Source of the DNA: Eubacteriaceae bacterium CHKCI004
GTDB lineage: Bacteria > Bacillota > Clostridia > Lachnospirales > Lachnospiraceae
Assembly (NCBI GenBank): GCA_900016875.1
Contig: FCNR01000024.1
Coordinates: forward strand, 1-50,862
Length of the DNA stretch: 50,862 nt
Direction: 5' to 3'
Both the position numbers and the translations under genes were made by a program. The notes under the pieces are model-generated. The model saw nothing but the letters and a program-made list of their open reading frames with translations, was not told the origin of the DNA and did no database searches. Of the stretch, positions 34,895 through 42,904 are shown in pieces (the first letter of the stretch is position 1; the number at the start of each line of letters is the position of its first letter).

Positions 34895-36004
34895 ATGAAA
34901 CTATGTCAGTTATCCAACGGCGATGAACTGCACCGCTACAAAAAAGCGCTGGTCCTGCAATTTGCCGGGCCGCGCCATGTGCTCGGGACCGGACCCGATA
35001 ACGGCGGCTGCCAGGAGAACCTGACAGCCGTTTTTAACGTGGACATCAATCCGGGCGCGGGTATGGGCTGCGTCATGCGCGGGGATACCTACGAGGAACA
35101 CATGAACATCATCGCGAAAGAAGATCTGGGACTGCGACCGGAGAAATGTACCGGCCTGTGCACGGCGGCCAGCATGGAAAATGTATCCATACAGACGAAA
35201 GTCTACGAAGACTTCACCGTCACTGCCATCGTCACCGCCGGCATCGAACACAACGGCGGCCGCGCCGGCGACCAGGCCCTCTGGCATGAGCACGGCGATA
35301 CATTCGATCCCGCCGGGCCGGGAACCATCAACATCCTGCTGCACATTGACGCGAATCTGACCCCGGGCGCCATGGCCCGCAGTCTGGTCACCTGCACGGA
35401 AGCCAAGGCTGCCGCCATCCAGGAACTCCAGGCGCCCAGCCATTCCTCCAACGGTATCGCCACCGGCTCCGGCACCGACGGAGTCATCGTCGTCAGCAAC
35501 CCGCAGTCGCCAACCCGCCTGACCAACGCAGGCAAAAATACCAAACTGGGTGAATACATCGGCGTCACCGTGAAAGCCGCCGTCAAAGAAGCCCTCGCCC
35601 GCCAGTCCGGCCTCACCCCGGCCCATCAGCACAATGTTCTGCACCGCCTGGGCCGCTTCGGCGTCACAGAGGACGCCCTCTGGGAGCTCTGCCGGGACAA
35701 ATCCCCTACCCGGGCGGAATTCACCCGCCGTCTGGAAATCCTCGCCGCCGACAGCAGGCTGGTGACCTGGGCGGCTCTCTACGCCCACCTTCTTGACGAA
35801 ACGGAATGGGGACTGCTGAGTGGCGGGGAAGCCTGCGTGGCGGCAAAGGAGCTGCTGGCGCTGTCCGGCCTGCCGGAACAGGAAAGCGATGCATCCAACG
35901 CGCGCGGCAGAGCCGGGAAAGCCTCTGAGACGACCGTCAACATCCTCAGCCGCCGGTATCTCGATGCATTTGCCCGTAAAATCATCTGCACAGCGGACGA
36001 ATAG
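34895..36004 (+). CDS. cbiZ: Adenosylcobinamide amidohydrolase with C-terminal extension
   Basis: A 369-residue enzyme. ATG 34895 has AAAGGAG 8 bases upstream; the frame is open from 34763. Residues 1 to about 225 match CbiZ, which cleaves adenosylcobinamide to adenosylcobyric acid and thereby salvages or remodels corrinoids: HVLGTGPDNGGCQENLTAVF, VTAGIEHNGGRAGDQALW, INILLHIDANLTPGAMAR, and SNGIATGSGTDGV. The remaining 145 residues are mostly helical (LLDETEWGLLSGGEACVA) and not obviously part of the catalytic domain. Codon use is distinctly C-ending and GC-rich here compared with the AT-rich genes after 36701. Last gene of the first unit. Confidence 0.88.
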   Translation: MKLCQLSNGDELHRYKKALVLQFAGPRHVLGTGPDNGGCQENLTAVFNVDINPGAGMGCVMRGDTYEEHMNIIAKEDLGLRPEKCTGLCTAASMENVSIQTKVYEDFTVTAIVTAGIEHNGGRAGDQALWHEHGDTFDPAGPGTINILLHIDANLTPGAMARSLVTCTEAKAAAIQELQAPSHSSNGIATGSGTDGVIVVSNPQSPTRLTNAGKNTKLGEYIGVTVKAAVKEALARQSGLTPAHQHNVLHRLGRFGVTEDALWELCRDKSPTRAEFTRRLEILAADSRLVTWAALYAHLLDETEWGLLSGGEACVAAKELLALSGLPEQESDASNARGRAGKASETTVNILSRRYLDAFARKIICTADE

Positions 36005-36028
36005 ATAAAAAAATAATTTACAAAAATT

Positions 36029-36093
36029 GGGAAAAAGTCAAGAGAAAAGGTAACTACTTTTGTGTTGATTTTATGAATGCAGTGAGCTACAAT
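36029..36093 (+). promoter_or_regulatory. Promoter with the GGGAAAAAGTCA element (copy 2)
   Basis: TTGATT (36065-36070), a 17-base spacer and TACAAT (36088-36093). The upstream block starts GGGAAAAAGTCA at 36029, exactly 36 bases before the -35, as in copy 1 (26197 to 26233). It drives the riboswitch-controlled second corrinoid unit. Confidence 0.75.
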
Positions 36094-36112
36094 ATAAGCA
36101 GTGGTAAACATT

Positions 36113-36330
36113 GGATACGCTCCGTCAGGTCAGAACAACTCCCCTCCTGAGGAGCATTCCGATGACGATTGCAAAGATAGCATTGCAAAGAAAAAGGAAT
36201 CCGGTGAGAATCCGGAGCAGGCTTACCCCTACTGTGAGGCAGACGAGGGCGGCAGGGATGCGTTCCATCCCGGTCACTGGAAGAGATTCCGGGAAGACGC
36301 CGTCCCAAGGAAGAAGCCGAGCCAGGATAC
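36113..36330 (+). promoter_or_regulatory. Adenosylcobalamin riboswitch
   Basis: The core elements are present in order: AAAGGAAT then CCGGTGAGAATCCGG (36201-36215) and AGCAGGC, ACTGTGAGGC (36231-36240), GGTCACTGGAAGA (about 36271-36283), CGGGAAGACG, and the B12 box GAGCCAGGATAC (36319-36330). It begins about 15 bases after the predicted transcription start. It should respond to adenosylcobalamin or a related cobamide and control at least the gene at 36701. Confidence 0.95.
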
Positions 36331-36427
36331 TTTTAACATTTCTTCGGAAGTTTTGGGAAGAGACTGACGACTATACTCCCCACCCTTCGCAGAGCTCTTC
36401 TGTCGAAATTTCCCTGAAATGTTAAAA
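36331..36427 (+). promoter_or_regulatory. Long inverted repeat after the cobalamin riboswitch
   Basis: TTTTAACATTTC (36331-36342) is perfectly complementary to GAAATGTTAAAA (36416-36427), enclosing smaller pairable segments (GGAAGAG with CTCTTC). No T-run follows, so it is not a plain terminator. It is probably the expression platform or a spacer helix between the riboswitch and the second RNA motif. Confidence 0.6.
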
Positions 36428-36470
36428 TAACACAAAAACTTACGTTTACTTTTCAAGCTCAACACCTTGT

Positions 36471-36562
36471 TTCATTTCATCTTGAATTGTCGACGCGTTC
36501 TGTATTCTCTCCGGCAAAGTTGAGCCGGAGGGAGTGACAGGTAAAAAAACGAAGGAAATGAG
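36471..36562 (+). promoter_or_regulatory. Structured leader RNA, copy 2 (same unrecognised motif as 26289-26396)
   Basis: The closing helix is 36471-36478 with 36555-36562, plus CTT/AAG pairs at 36481-36483/36552-36554. Inside: ATTGTCGACGC (36486-36496), then an 11-bp hairpin (36505-36515 with 36524-36534) whose loop AAAGTTGA carries GTTG (36519-36522), complementary to CGAC (36491-36494) with one G-U pair. The arrangement and conserved strings match copy 1 while the helix sequences differ. No T-run follows; a GC-rich hairpin (about 36595-36627) and then the ribosome binding site of the 36701 gene lie downstream. Confidence 0.55.
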
Positions 36563-36700
36563 CGCTCATCCTTTGGTATAGAACATGTCAACCAGGCCGC
36601 TCTCCCCGTTCCCGCGGGACGGGCGGCAGCAAGAAACCTTCTCCGGATTCCGGGGAAAGACACAAAAGTTTTCTAAATTTCCAGAAAAGGAGGAGATTAC

Positions 36701-37273
36701 ATGAAACGTTTTAGAAAGTTTACAGCTTTATTGATGGCTATGGTCATGGTGCTGGCGATGGGTGTGACATCGTTTGCGGCGGAGAAGACGCAGCCGACCT
36801 TAACAATTGGCGGAGAGGAAGTAAGTTATACCATGCCTTCGACCAATCTTTATCCGGATATTCCAGATAATGCGGAGAATAAGGGTGAGATCACGGCGGC
36901 GGATATCTTGTTAGAGTATGCGGTGGAGAATTATGGACAGTCTGTTGCGGACCAGATGGCAAGCGGACTTCTGGCGTGCGATTATGACCAGAATTATGTG
37001 AATGAGGAGGGAGAAGCCGGACTGTATATCAGTAAATATCTGGGTCAGGATACGGTTAATAACTATACCTTTATCAGCTACGATGAGATAACCGGTCTCT
37101 ATACCTATCAATGGACCGGCGCCTACTGGTCTCTGACGATTGATGGTGAATATGCGTCCAGCTATGCGACAGCTTACAAGGCCAGCGATATCGACAGCAT
37201 TGATTTTACTCATGTGGAAGATAATGTTGGATACACTTTCACAACTCCATACGAGATTCCGGATGCGAACTGA
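36701..37273 (+). CDS. Small secreted DUF4430 (transcobalamin beta-domain-like) protein
   Basis: A 190-residue exported protein: signal peptide (1-26, ending TSFAAE) followed by a single DUF4430-like domain. GEITAADILLEYAVENYGQ matches the helix that pairs with the beta sheet, and YWSLTIDGEYASSYATAYKA with IDFTHVEDN matches the W-x-NG and closing strands of the family. No lipobox or anchor is present, so it is probably free or bound to a partner. AAGGAGGAG precedes the ATG. It is the first gene behind the cobalamin riboswitch and structured RNA, and is separated from the giant gene by a terminator. Confidence 0.75.
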   Translation: MKRFRKFTALLMAMVMVLAMGVTSFAAEKTQPTLTIGGEEVSYTMPSTNLYPDIPDNAENKGEITAADILLEYAVENYGQSVADQMASGLLACDYDQNYVNEEGEAGLYISKYLGQDTVNNYTFISYDEITGLYTYQWTGAYWSLTIDGEYASSYATAYKASDIDSIDFTHVEDNVGYTFTTPYEIPDAN

Positions 37274-37340
37274 TCATCAGGCTTTATATGATTTATCGTG
37301 AAAACGAATAATTTTTAGCAGGTAAGAGTATAAGGCGAAT

Positions 37341-37383
37341 GGGCTGCGTCCTGCATATCAAATTGCGGGACGCGGCTCTTTTT
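37341..37383 (+). terminator. Terminator between the DUF4430 gene and the giant surface-protein gene
   Basis: A stem of about 14-15 bp (GGGCTGCGTCCTGCA 37341-37355 with TGCGGGACGCGGCTC 37364-37378, two G-U pairs) is followed by TTTTTAT. It should limit expression of the larger genes to read-through or a promoter I could not place. Confidence 0.85.
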
Positions 37384-37414
37384 ATAAAAGAGGAAGAAAG
37401 TAGGAAGACGTAGT

Positions 37415-40400
37415 ATGAAAAAATTTTTTTTGTGTATTACCGGATTGCTGCTGGGGTTGCTGCTGGGAGCGGGGATTCAGGTGGAAGCGGAGGAGAACCG
37501 TTCAACAGAGTTTGAACATCTGGAAATATTTCATTATAGCGGTAATTTTACAGTTTATGATGAAGAGACACATGACAACACGCTGACCCGTGCGTCGTGG
37601 AATCAATGGTCTGATGTGACATTGATGGACGAGAAAGAACATATATACTGCGCCATGCCGCATTTCATAGGCTACCAAGGCACTTATATTATTTTGACAG
37701 GCAAATTAGAATCGGATACTGCGCGTATTGTGTCCGTTTCAGATTCCATTGATGATTTTGATGGGAGCAGCCTGCTCGCCGTGGAGATCGATACTTCCGT
37801 AGGGTATTATCATCTGGAAAAGGAGGGTGAGGTTCAGATTGACACGGAGGGAAGTGTGTTTACCACTTCGCCGGGAAGCCTTTTGACAGAGACGCCAGCC
37901 AAAGTCCTATATGTTACGGTGCAGGATGGAGAGTTGTCAACGGTACATAAAATTTTATTGGATGAGGTGAATCCTGCCTCAAGCAGTATCCAGTACAGAA
38001 GCAGTGAGATTACTCTATATGACGGGACAGAAGGGAAAAGCGAGAAGTTAGAAGGGTTTAGTGAGATATTTAATGAGGAAAAGAATTCCTGTATTTATGG
38101 AGTAAATACAGAGATTTCCACAGAACCAAATGGCAGTTTTGGTACGAGGGATTACGTATCGTCGGTTTCGCTGGGCGATAAAGAAAAATATTCTGTTCCG
38201 GATGGAGTAGAATCCATAAGAATACAGCGGGTGTCGGATGAAGAGATGCCGGAAGGAGGAGATGCTTTCTGCCCGGATATGGAGGTTTACTATACAGATG
38301 GAAAAAATGCGCTCCACAGGGATAGTTATTATTACTACCGGCAGAGGACCTACTGTGTAAAGATGAATGATGGGGAATGGATAGAACTGGATGACGGCGC
38401 TATCAGTCCGGAACTCCCCCTCAAAGAAGGTTGGAATATTCTCACTGTGCAGAGTATGTCCGACGATTGGATGAAGAGTAATGAGAGAATCCGTTCCGCA
38501 TGCTCCGGAAGTGTAGATAAGAAGAGTGCCTTTACAAAAATCTTTTTGATTTATAAAGAATCTTCATCGGAATATACGTTGGCGGCGGAGAGTGAAAATA
38601 CCGGAATTGATTCCATTGAAGTTTATAAAGCATTGGATAATATAACGGATGCGAAGTTTCAGTTCTGTCAGTATGAAGTGTATGAAAAGGATGGCACATC
38701 GGGAGAAAAATGGGTGGATTTATACTCCAGCAGCCCTTGCGTCTGGATGAAGGTGTTCAGAGAGGAACAGTCAAGCACAGTAGACATATCGGATTCTGAA
38801 CGGATTCACGGCGGTTTTTATATGGAGCTGAATCCGGAGACACAGAAAGAGATTTCGATAGTGGTTACAGCGCAAAACGGAGAAAGCAGAACGGAGTTAC
38901 TGCATATTAACTGGATTGAGAGCGATGTACAGCTTCAAAGATTATATCCTTCCCAGGGCGGTTCGTTTACGCAGGATTATGACCGGGAGACCCAATACTA
39001 TTATCTGAAAAAAGATGATTCTGATACAATTACCCTAAATTATCAGGGCTCTCCAAATACCACTCTGGATATTTATGTGGAGAGAAAAAAAGAAGAAAGT
39101 GTTTCCGATGCCGATTTACATTCGATCAACATTGCGTCTTCTGTTCATAATGTCCAGTTTAAAATTACGGCGCCGAACGGCGATACGAATACCTACACAG
39201 TGGCCATAGAGAGAACGGATACGGGTATTGGAAATGAAACCAGAAATCGCGCGAAAAAGATGATAGATAAGATGGTCAGCGGGGGTTATCTTGAAGAGAT
39301 TCGCAATTCACAGCCGGTGGACTCTTATTGGGGAACGTTCCGGGCAGCCAGTCTTGGAGAAGACTATCTGGAGGGAACACTGGCAGGTGATGTAACTTCT
39401 TATAACTATACCCAGGCGACTTCCTATGCAGCTGTTATTCTCCAGCTTGTGATGTCGGGAGAGAATCCATACAATTACCTTGGAGTGAACTACGTAGAGG
39501 CTCTGGCAAATATGGGGCCGGGATATTATGGGCCTTATGCTAATAACATCTGGACTCTTCTTGCGCTGGATGCAGCCGGATATCCGTTGGACAGCATACT
39601 TCTGGATACTGTTCTCAGTCAGGCCTGTGATACAGGTTTTGATCTGGATATGCGGGGTTGGGCTTTTGCTGCACTATCGAACCATCTGAATGAAGAAGGC
39701 GTAAAAGAAAAGCTGGGTATGGCAGTGGAAACAATAAAAGAAGTTCAGCTGGCCGAAGCGACCGAAGTAAATGGTTATGAAGTCACCGGCGCTTTTGAGA
39801 ATTTCTATTATACCAACCGGAATATTAATTCTCATGCCTGCGTGGTATCTGGTTTGACATCCCTTGGGGTGGATGTCGGTACGGAAGAATGGCAGGTGGA
39901 AGGACTGCATGGACTGGTAGACGGTATTTCACTGCTTGAGGAATATCAGCAGGATGATGGAACGTTCCTGCGATCGCCATCGGAAGGTAGAGTCGGCTAT
40001 AATAAGGATGCGGTGATTGCTGTCGGAGACCTGTATAATGGCGCCAATGTATGGCAAAGATATGCGCTGACCAACGACCGATTCAATGAATTACTGGATG
40101 AAGCGGAACGATTATTGGAGTCTGATAACACAGATGAGGAGCTGAAGACGGTTCTGGCCGACGCATATTGCGAGGCGGCACAATACAGGACAGAAGAACA
40201 GGGCGTCAGTGAACATGGCGAGGAGTATTACGCGCTTCAGGAAGCTGTTTACGCCATAAATGGCGAGAAACCGGATGTATTCCAGGGAACAGCGGAAGAA
40301 AGAACGCAGGTGCGCGATATTATTGCTGTGATTGATACTCTTCCGGAGGCTGATTCTGTCGCTTATAAGGACAGGGATGTTATTCTGAAAGCGCAGGAGG

Positions 40401-42847
40401 CTTACGAGGCTCTGAATGGAGATGAAAGGCTGGAACATTATGTGACCAACTATCGTGTACTCGCAAAAGAATATGATTACATTCATCAGATTGATGTTTT
40501 TCTCGATGCCGTAAAAGAGATTGAAGAGGTCGATCTGTCAAAGGCCGCTAGGGTGCAGGAGGCAAGAGACGCATATAACGCACTGAATGACAGGCAGAGA
40601 GAAGAAGAAGCTGTGAAGGAAAGGCTGGAGATACTTCTGAAAGCGGAAGAAACGATCGAAGCCATCAAAACAGCGGACAGCGTAATTGCGGTCATTGATA
40701 CGATAGGAGACATCATTACATTAGACAGTCAGGAGAGCATTGAAACGGCGCGGGCTGCTTATGAGATATTGGATGAAGAACAGAAAGCACATGTCACAAA
40801 TTACGATAAGCTGCTCAATGCTGAGGAAGAACTGAAACGCCTGACCAGTTTGAACGAAGCAAAGGAAGCTGCTGAAACGGTGATCGCCCTGATTGACCAG
40901 ATAGGAACAGTAAATCATAACAGCGGCAATGCCATAGAATCTGCGGAAGAAGCATATAATGCGCTGCCGGAAGGAGAAGCCCGACAGCTGGTCAGCAATC
41001 TGCCGGAACTTCTGGAAGCACGGAGAGTTTATGATAATCTGGTATCGGAAGAAAACCGACAGTACATTGCGGATCAGGCGATGTATTATATCTCACAGAT
41101 AGAAGATACCCTGGGCGCTGATTATGAAATAACAGCAGATAATATAGCTTCTGTAAAAGAGGCGGCAGGCGCGGCAAGGGCATTTTATGATGAAAACATC
41201 ACCGGAGATCTTCCGGAGGCGTCGTCATATGTAACGAATTATCCGGAACTTCTCCACGTGGAGGCGCTGATAACCATCTACGAATGGAGTATATCCGGAG
41301 AAGAGTTTACCCAGGAGGATTTTACGGAGAAAGTACAGTCGATCACAATACCGGTAAATCTGGAATCGGAAGCGGATATTCAGATAGCATTTCTCATGTA
41401 TGAAGCTCTGAGTCAGGAAGGCCTTCTTGGAGAAGATGCACAGGATGTGTATGAGAATCTTTGCAGCCGTCAACAGGAATGGGAACAGCTGCAGCAATCC
41501 TATGACAGCATACAGGAACTGGAGCGAAAGATAATTGCGCTGGGAACAGTGGGAGCGAACAGCGGAGAAGAGCTTGATGCAATCTCTCAGTTGTATGATT
41601 CCATGGATGATGCGCTGCAAGCTTATCTTAAGGAAGAGTCAGTCGCTGCATGGCAGGACGCCCGTGAACAGTACCAGTCTATTCTGGATGGAATGGGTAC
41701 AGTGACGTCTGTGATGACTGAGATTAACGCCATTGGCAGTGTAACTCTGGACTCGGAGGAAACCATACAGGCGGCAAGAGAGTCATATGATGCCCTGAGT
41801 GATGAAGAAAAGAAACAGGTCACAAATTACCGTACTCTTGTGGAAGCGGAATATACGCTTCTGGAGCTCAAAAAAGCGGAAGAAGATATGCCGATAGCTT
41901 CTGTTGTAATTGAAAGAATCCAGTCGCTGGGAACAGTGCAGTTGAGCGATGAATATAAAGTCGTTTCAGCCCGGAAAGCTTATGAAGCCCTCACTGCCAC
42001 GCAGAAAAAATGTGTGAACAATCTTTCCAATCTGGAAGCCGCAGAAAAACGGATAGAAGCCCTGAAAATGGCTACAATTACCATTGAACCGACGGGCATG
42101 CGTGTAAAGACCGGGGAGACACAGACGCTTAAAGCTGTGACAAGTGTGGACAATGCCAGGATCACATGGACAGTGAGTGATACGACTGTCGCAGATTTTG
42201 ACGAAAAGACAGGAGGTGTCACAGGGAAAAATGCCGGAACAGTGACGATCACGGGAACGCTGGAGAACGGAAATCAGGCAGTATGCAGCATAACCGTTTA
42301 CAGAGCCGCGGCAGACTCCTCTGCAACCGGTACCGACGCGCAGAAAGATATGACTAACACATCTTCTTTGAATCAGACAAAGGCTGTTTTATACACCAAA
42401 GGCAGTGGAAAATCAACCAAATTGATTCTGACATATAACGGACAGAAAGTCAGCGGAAAACAGGTAAAATGGAAATCCAGCAAAACGTCTGTTGTGAAAG
42501 TGACAAAGAATGGAAAGATAACTGCAAAAAAGAAAGGGAGCGCGAAGATTACGGCGACGTATCAGGGGCAGACCTTTATCTGTAAAGTAAAAGTTAAAAA
42601 ACCATCTTTGAAACTGGAGCAGAAAAAAGTAGTTCTTTCTTTAAAAACTGCAAAAACCTATAAGTTGAAAGCAGTTGCCAACGGAAGAAGTATTTCAGGG
42701 AAAAAAGTAAAATGGAGTTCCGGCGATAAAAGTGTGGCAGTGGTCTCCAAAAAGGGAAAAGTGAATGCCAGAAGTAAAGGAATCACCCAAATTACCGTCT
42801 GGAAGGATGGAAAAAAAGCGACGGTAAAAATCGTGGTAAAACAATAA
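37415..42847 (+). CDS. Giant (1810-residue) secreted toroid / helical-repeat / Big_2 protein
   Basis: A multi-domain surface protein. Signal peptide (1-25); a large N-terminal beta-rich region (about 30-600, cadherin/Ig-like pieces ending in SVHNVQFKITAPNGDTNTYT); an alpha/alpha-toroid domain (about 605-890: YNYTQATSYAAVILQLVMSG, NNIWTLLALDAAGYP, DMRGWAFAALSNH) as in transcobalamin alpha domains; about nine helical repeats of roughly 55-65 residues with the pattern I-x-x-IG-V-x-LDS-x-x-I-x-x-AR-x-x-YDAL (about 970-1550); then three Big_2 domains (about 1555-1810). The C-terminus is lysine-rich without LPXTG. It likely presents the toroid far from the cell wall. Two of the helical repeats recur in the 45314 protein. 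Confidence 0.75.
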   Translation: MKKFFLCITGLLLGLLLGAGIQVEAEENRSTEFEHLEIFHYSGNFTVYDEETHDNTLTRASWNQWSDVTLMDEKEHIYCAMPHFIGYQGTYIILTGKLESDTARIVSVSDSIDDFDGSSLLAVEIDTSVGYYHLEKEGEVQIDTEGSVFTTSPGSLLTETPAKVLYVTVQDGELSTVHKILLDEVNPASSSIQYRSSEITLYDGTEGKSEKLEGFSEIFNEEKNSCIYGVNTEISTEPNGSFGTRDYVSSVSLGDKEKYSVPDGVESIRIQRVSDEEMPEGGDAFCPDMEVYYTDGKNALHRDSYYYYRQRTYCVKMNDGEWIELDDGAISPELPLKEGWNILTVQSMSDDWMKSNERIRSACSGSVDKKSAFTKIFLIYKESSSEYTLAAESENTGIDSIEVYKALDNITDAKFQFCQYEVYEKDGTSGEKWVDLYSSSPCVWMKVFREEQSSTVDISDSERIHGGFYMELNPETQKEISIVVTAQNGESRTELLHINWIESDVQLQRLYPSQGGSFTQDYDRETQYYYLKKDDSDTITLNYQGSPNTTLDIYVERKKEESVSDADLHSINIASSVHNVQFKITAPNGDTNTYTVAIERTDTGIGNETRNRAKKMIDKMVSGGYLEEIRNSQPVDSYWGTFRAASLGEDYLEGTLAGDVTSYNYTQATSYAAVILQLVMSGENPYNYLGVNYVEALANMGPGYYGPYANNIWTLLALDAAGYPLDSILLDTVLSQACDTGFDLDMRGWAFAALSNHLNEEGVKEKLGMAVETIKEVQLAEATEVNGYEVTGAFENFYYTNRNINSHACVVSGLTSLGVDVGTEEWQVEGLHGLVDGISLLEEYQQDDGTFLRSPSEGRVGYNKDAVIAVGDLYNGANVWQRYALTNDRFNELLDEAERLLESDNTDEELKTVLADAYCEAAQYRTEEQGVSEHGEEYYALQEAVYAINGEKPDVFQGTAEERTQVRDIIAVIDTLPEADSVAYKDRDVILKAQEAYEALNGDERLEHYVTNYRVLAKEYDYIHQIDVFLDAVKEIEEVDLSKAARVQEARDAYNALNDRQREEEAVKERLEILLKAEETIEAIKTADSVIAVIDTIGDIITLDSQESIETARAAYEILDEEQKAHVTNYDKLLNAEEELKRLTSLNEAKEAAETVIALIDQIGTVNHNSGNAIESAEEAYNALPEGEARQLVSNLPELLEARRVYDNLVSEENRQYIADQAMYYISQIEDTLGADYEITADNIASVKEAAGAARAFYDENITGDLPEASSYVTNYPELLHVEALITIYEWSISGEEFTQEDFTEKVQSITIPVNLESEADIQIAFLMYEALSQEGLLGEDAQDVYENLCSRQQEWEQLQQSYDSIQELERKIIALGTVGANSGEELDAISQLYDSMDDALQAYLKEESVAAWQDAREQYQSILDGMGTVTSVMTEINAIGSVTLDSEETIQAARESYDALSDEEKKQVTNYRTLVEAEYTLLELKKAEEDMPIASVVIERIQSLGTVQLSDEYKVVSARKAYEALTATQKKCVNNLSNLEAAEKRIEALKMATITIEPTGMRVKTGETQTLKAVTSVDNARITWTVSDTTVADFDEKTGGVTGKNAGTVTITGTLENGNQAVCSITVYRAAADSSATGTDAQKDMTNTSSLNQTKAVLYTKGSGKSTKLILTYNGQKVSGKQVKWKSSKTSVVKVTKNGKITAKKKGSAKITATYQGQTFICKVKVKKPSLKLEQKKVVLSLKTAKTYKLKAVANGRSISGKKVKWSSGDKSVAVVSKKGKVNARSKGITQITVWKDGKKATVKIVVKQ

Positions 42848-42904
42848 CGATTCAATAAGGCGTCACATAAAATAATATTCGCCGCAGCAGGAAAGGAGAA
42901 ACTT

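Noticed and set aside
36111-36425. Plus-strand frames of 88-104 codons in the leader of the second unit
   Set aside because: They coincide with the cobalamin riboswitch and its downstream helix, lack ribosome sites and look like non-coding sequence.
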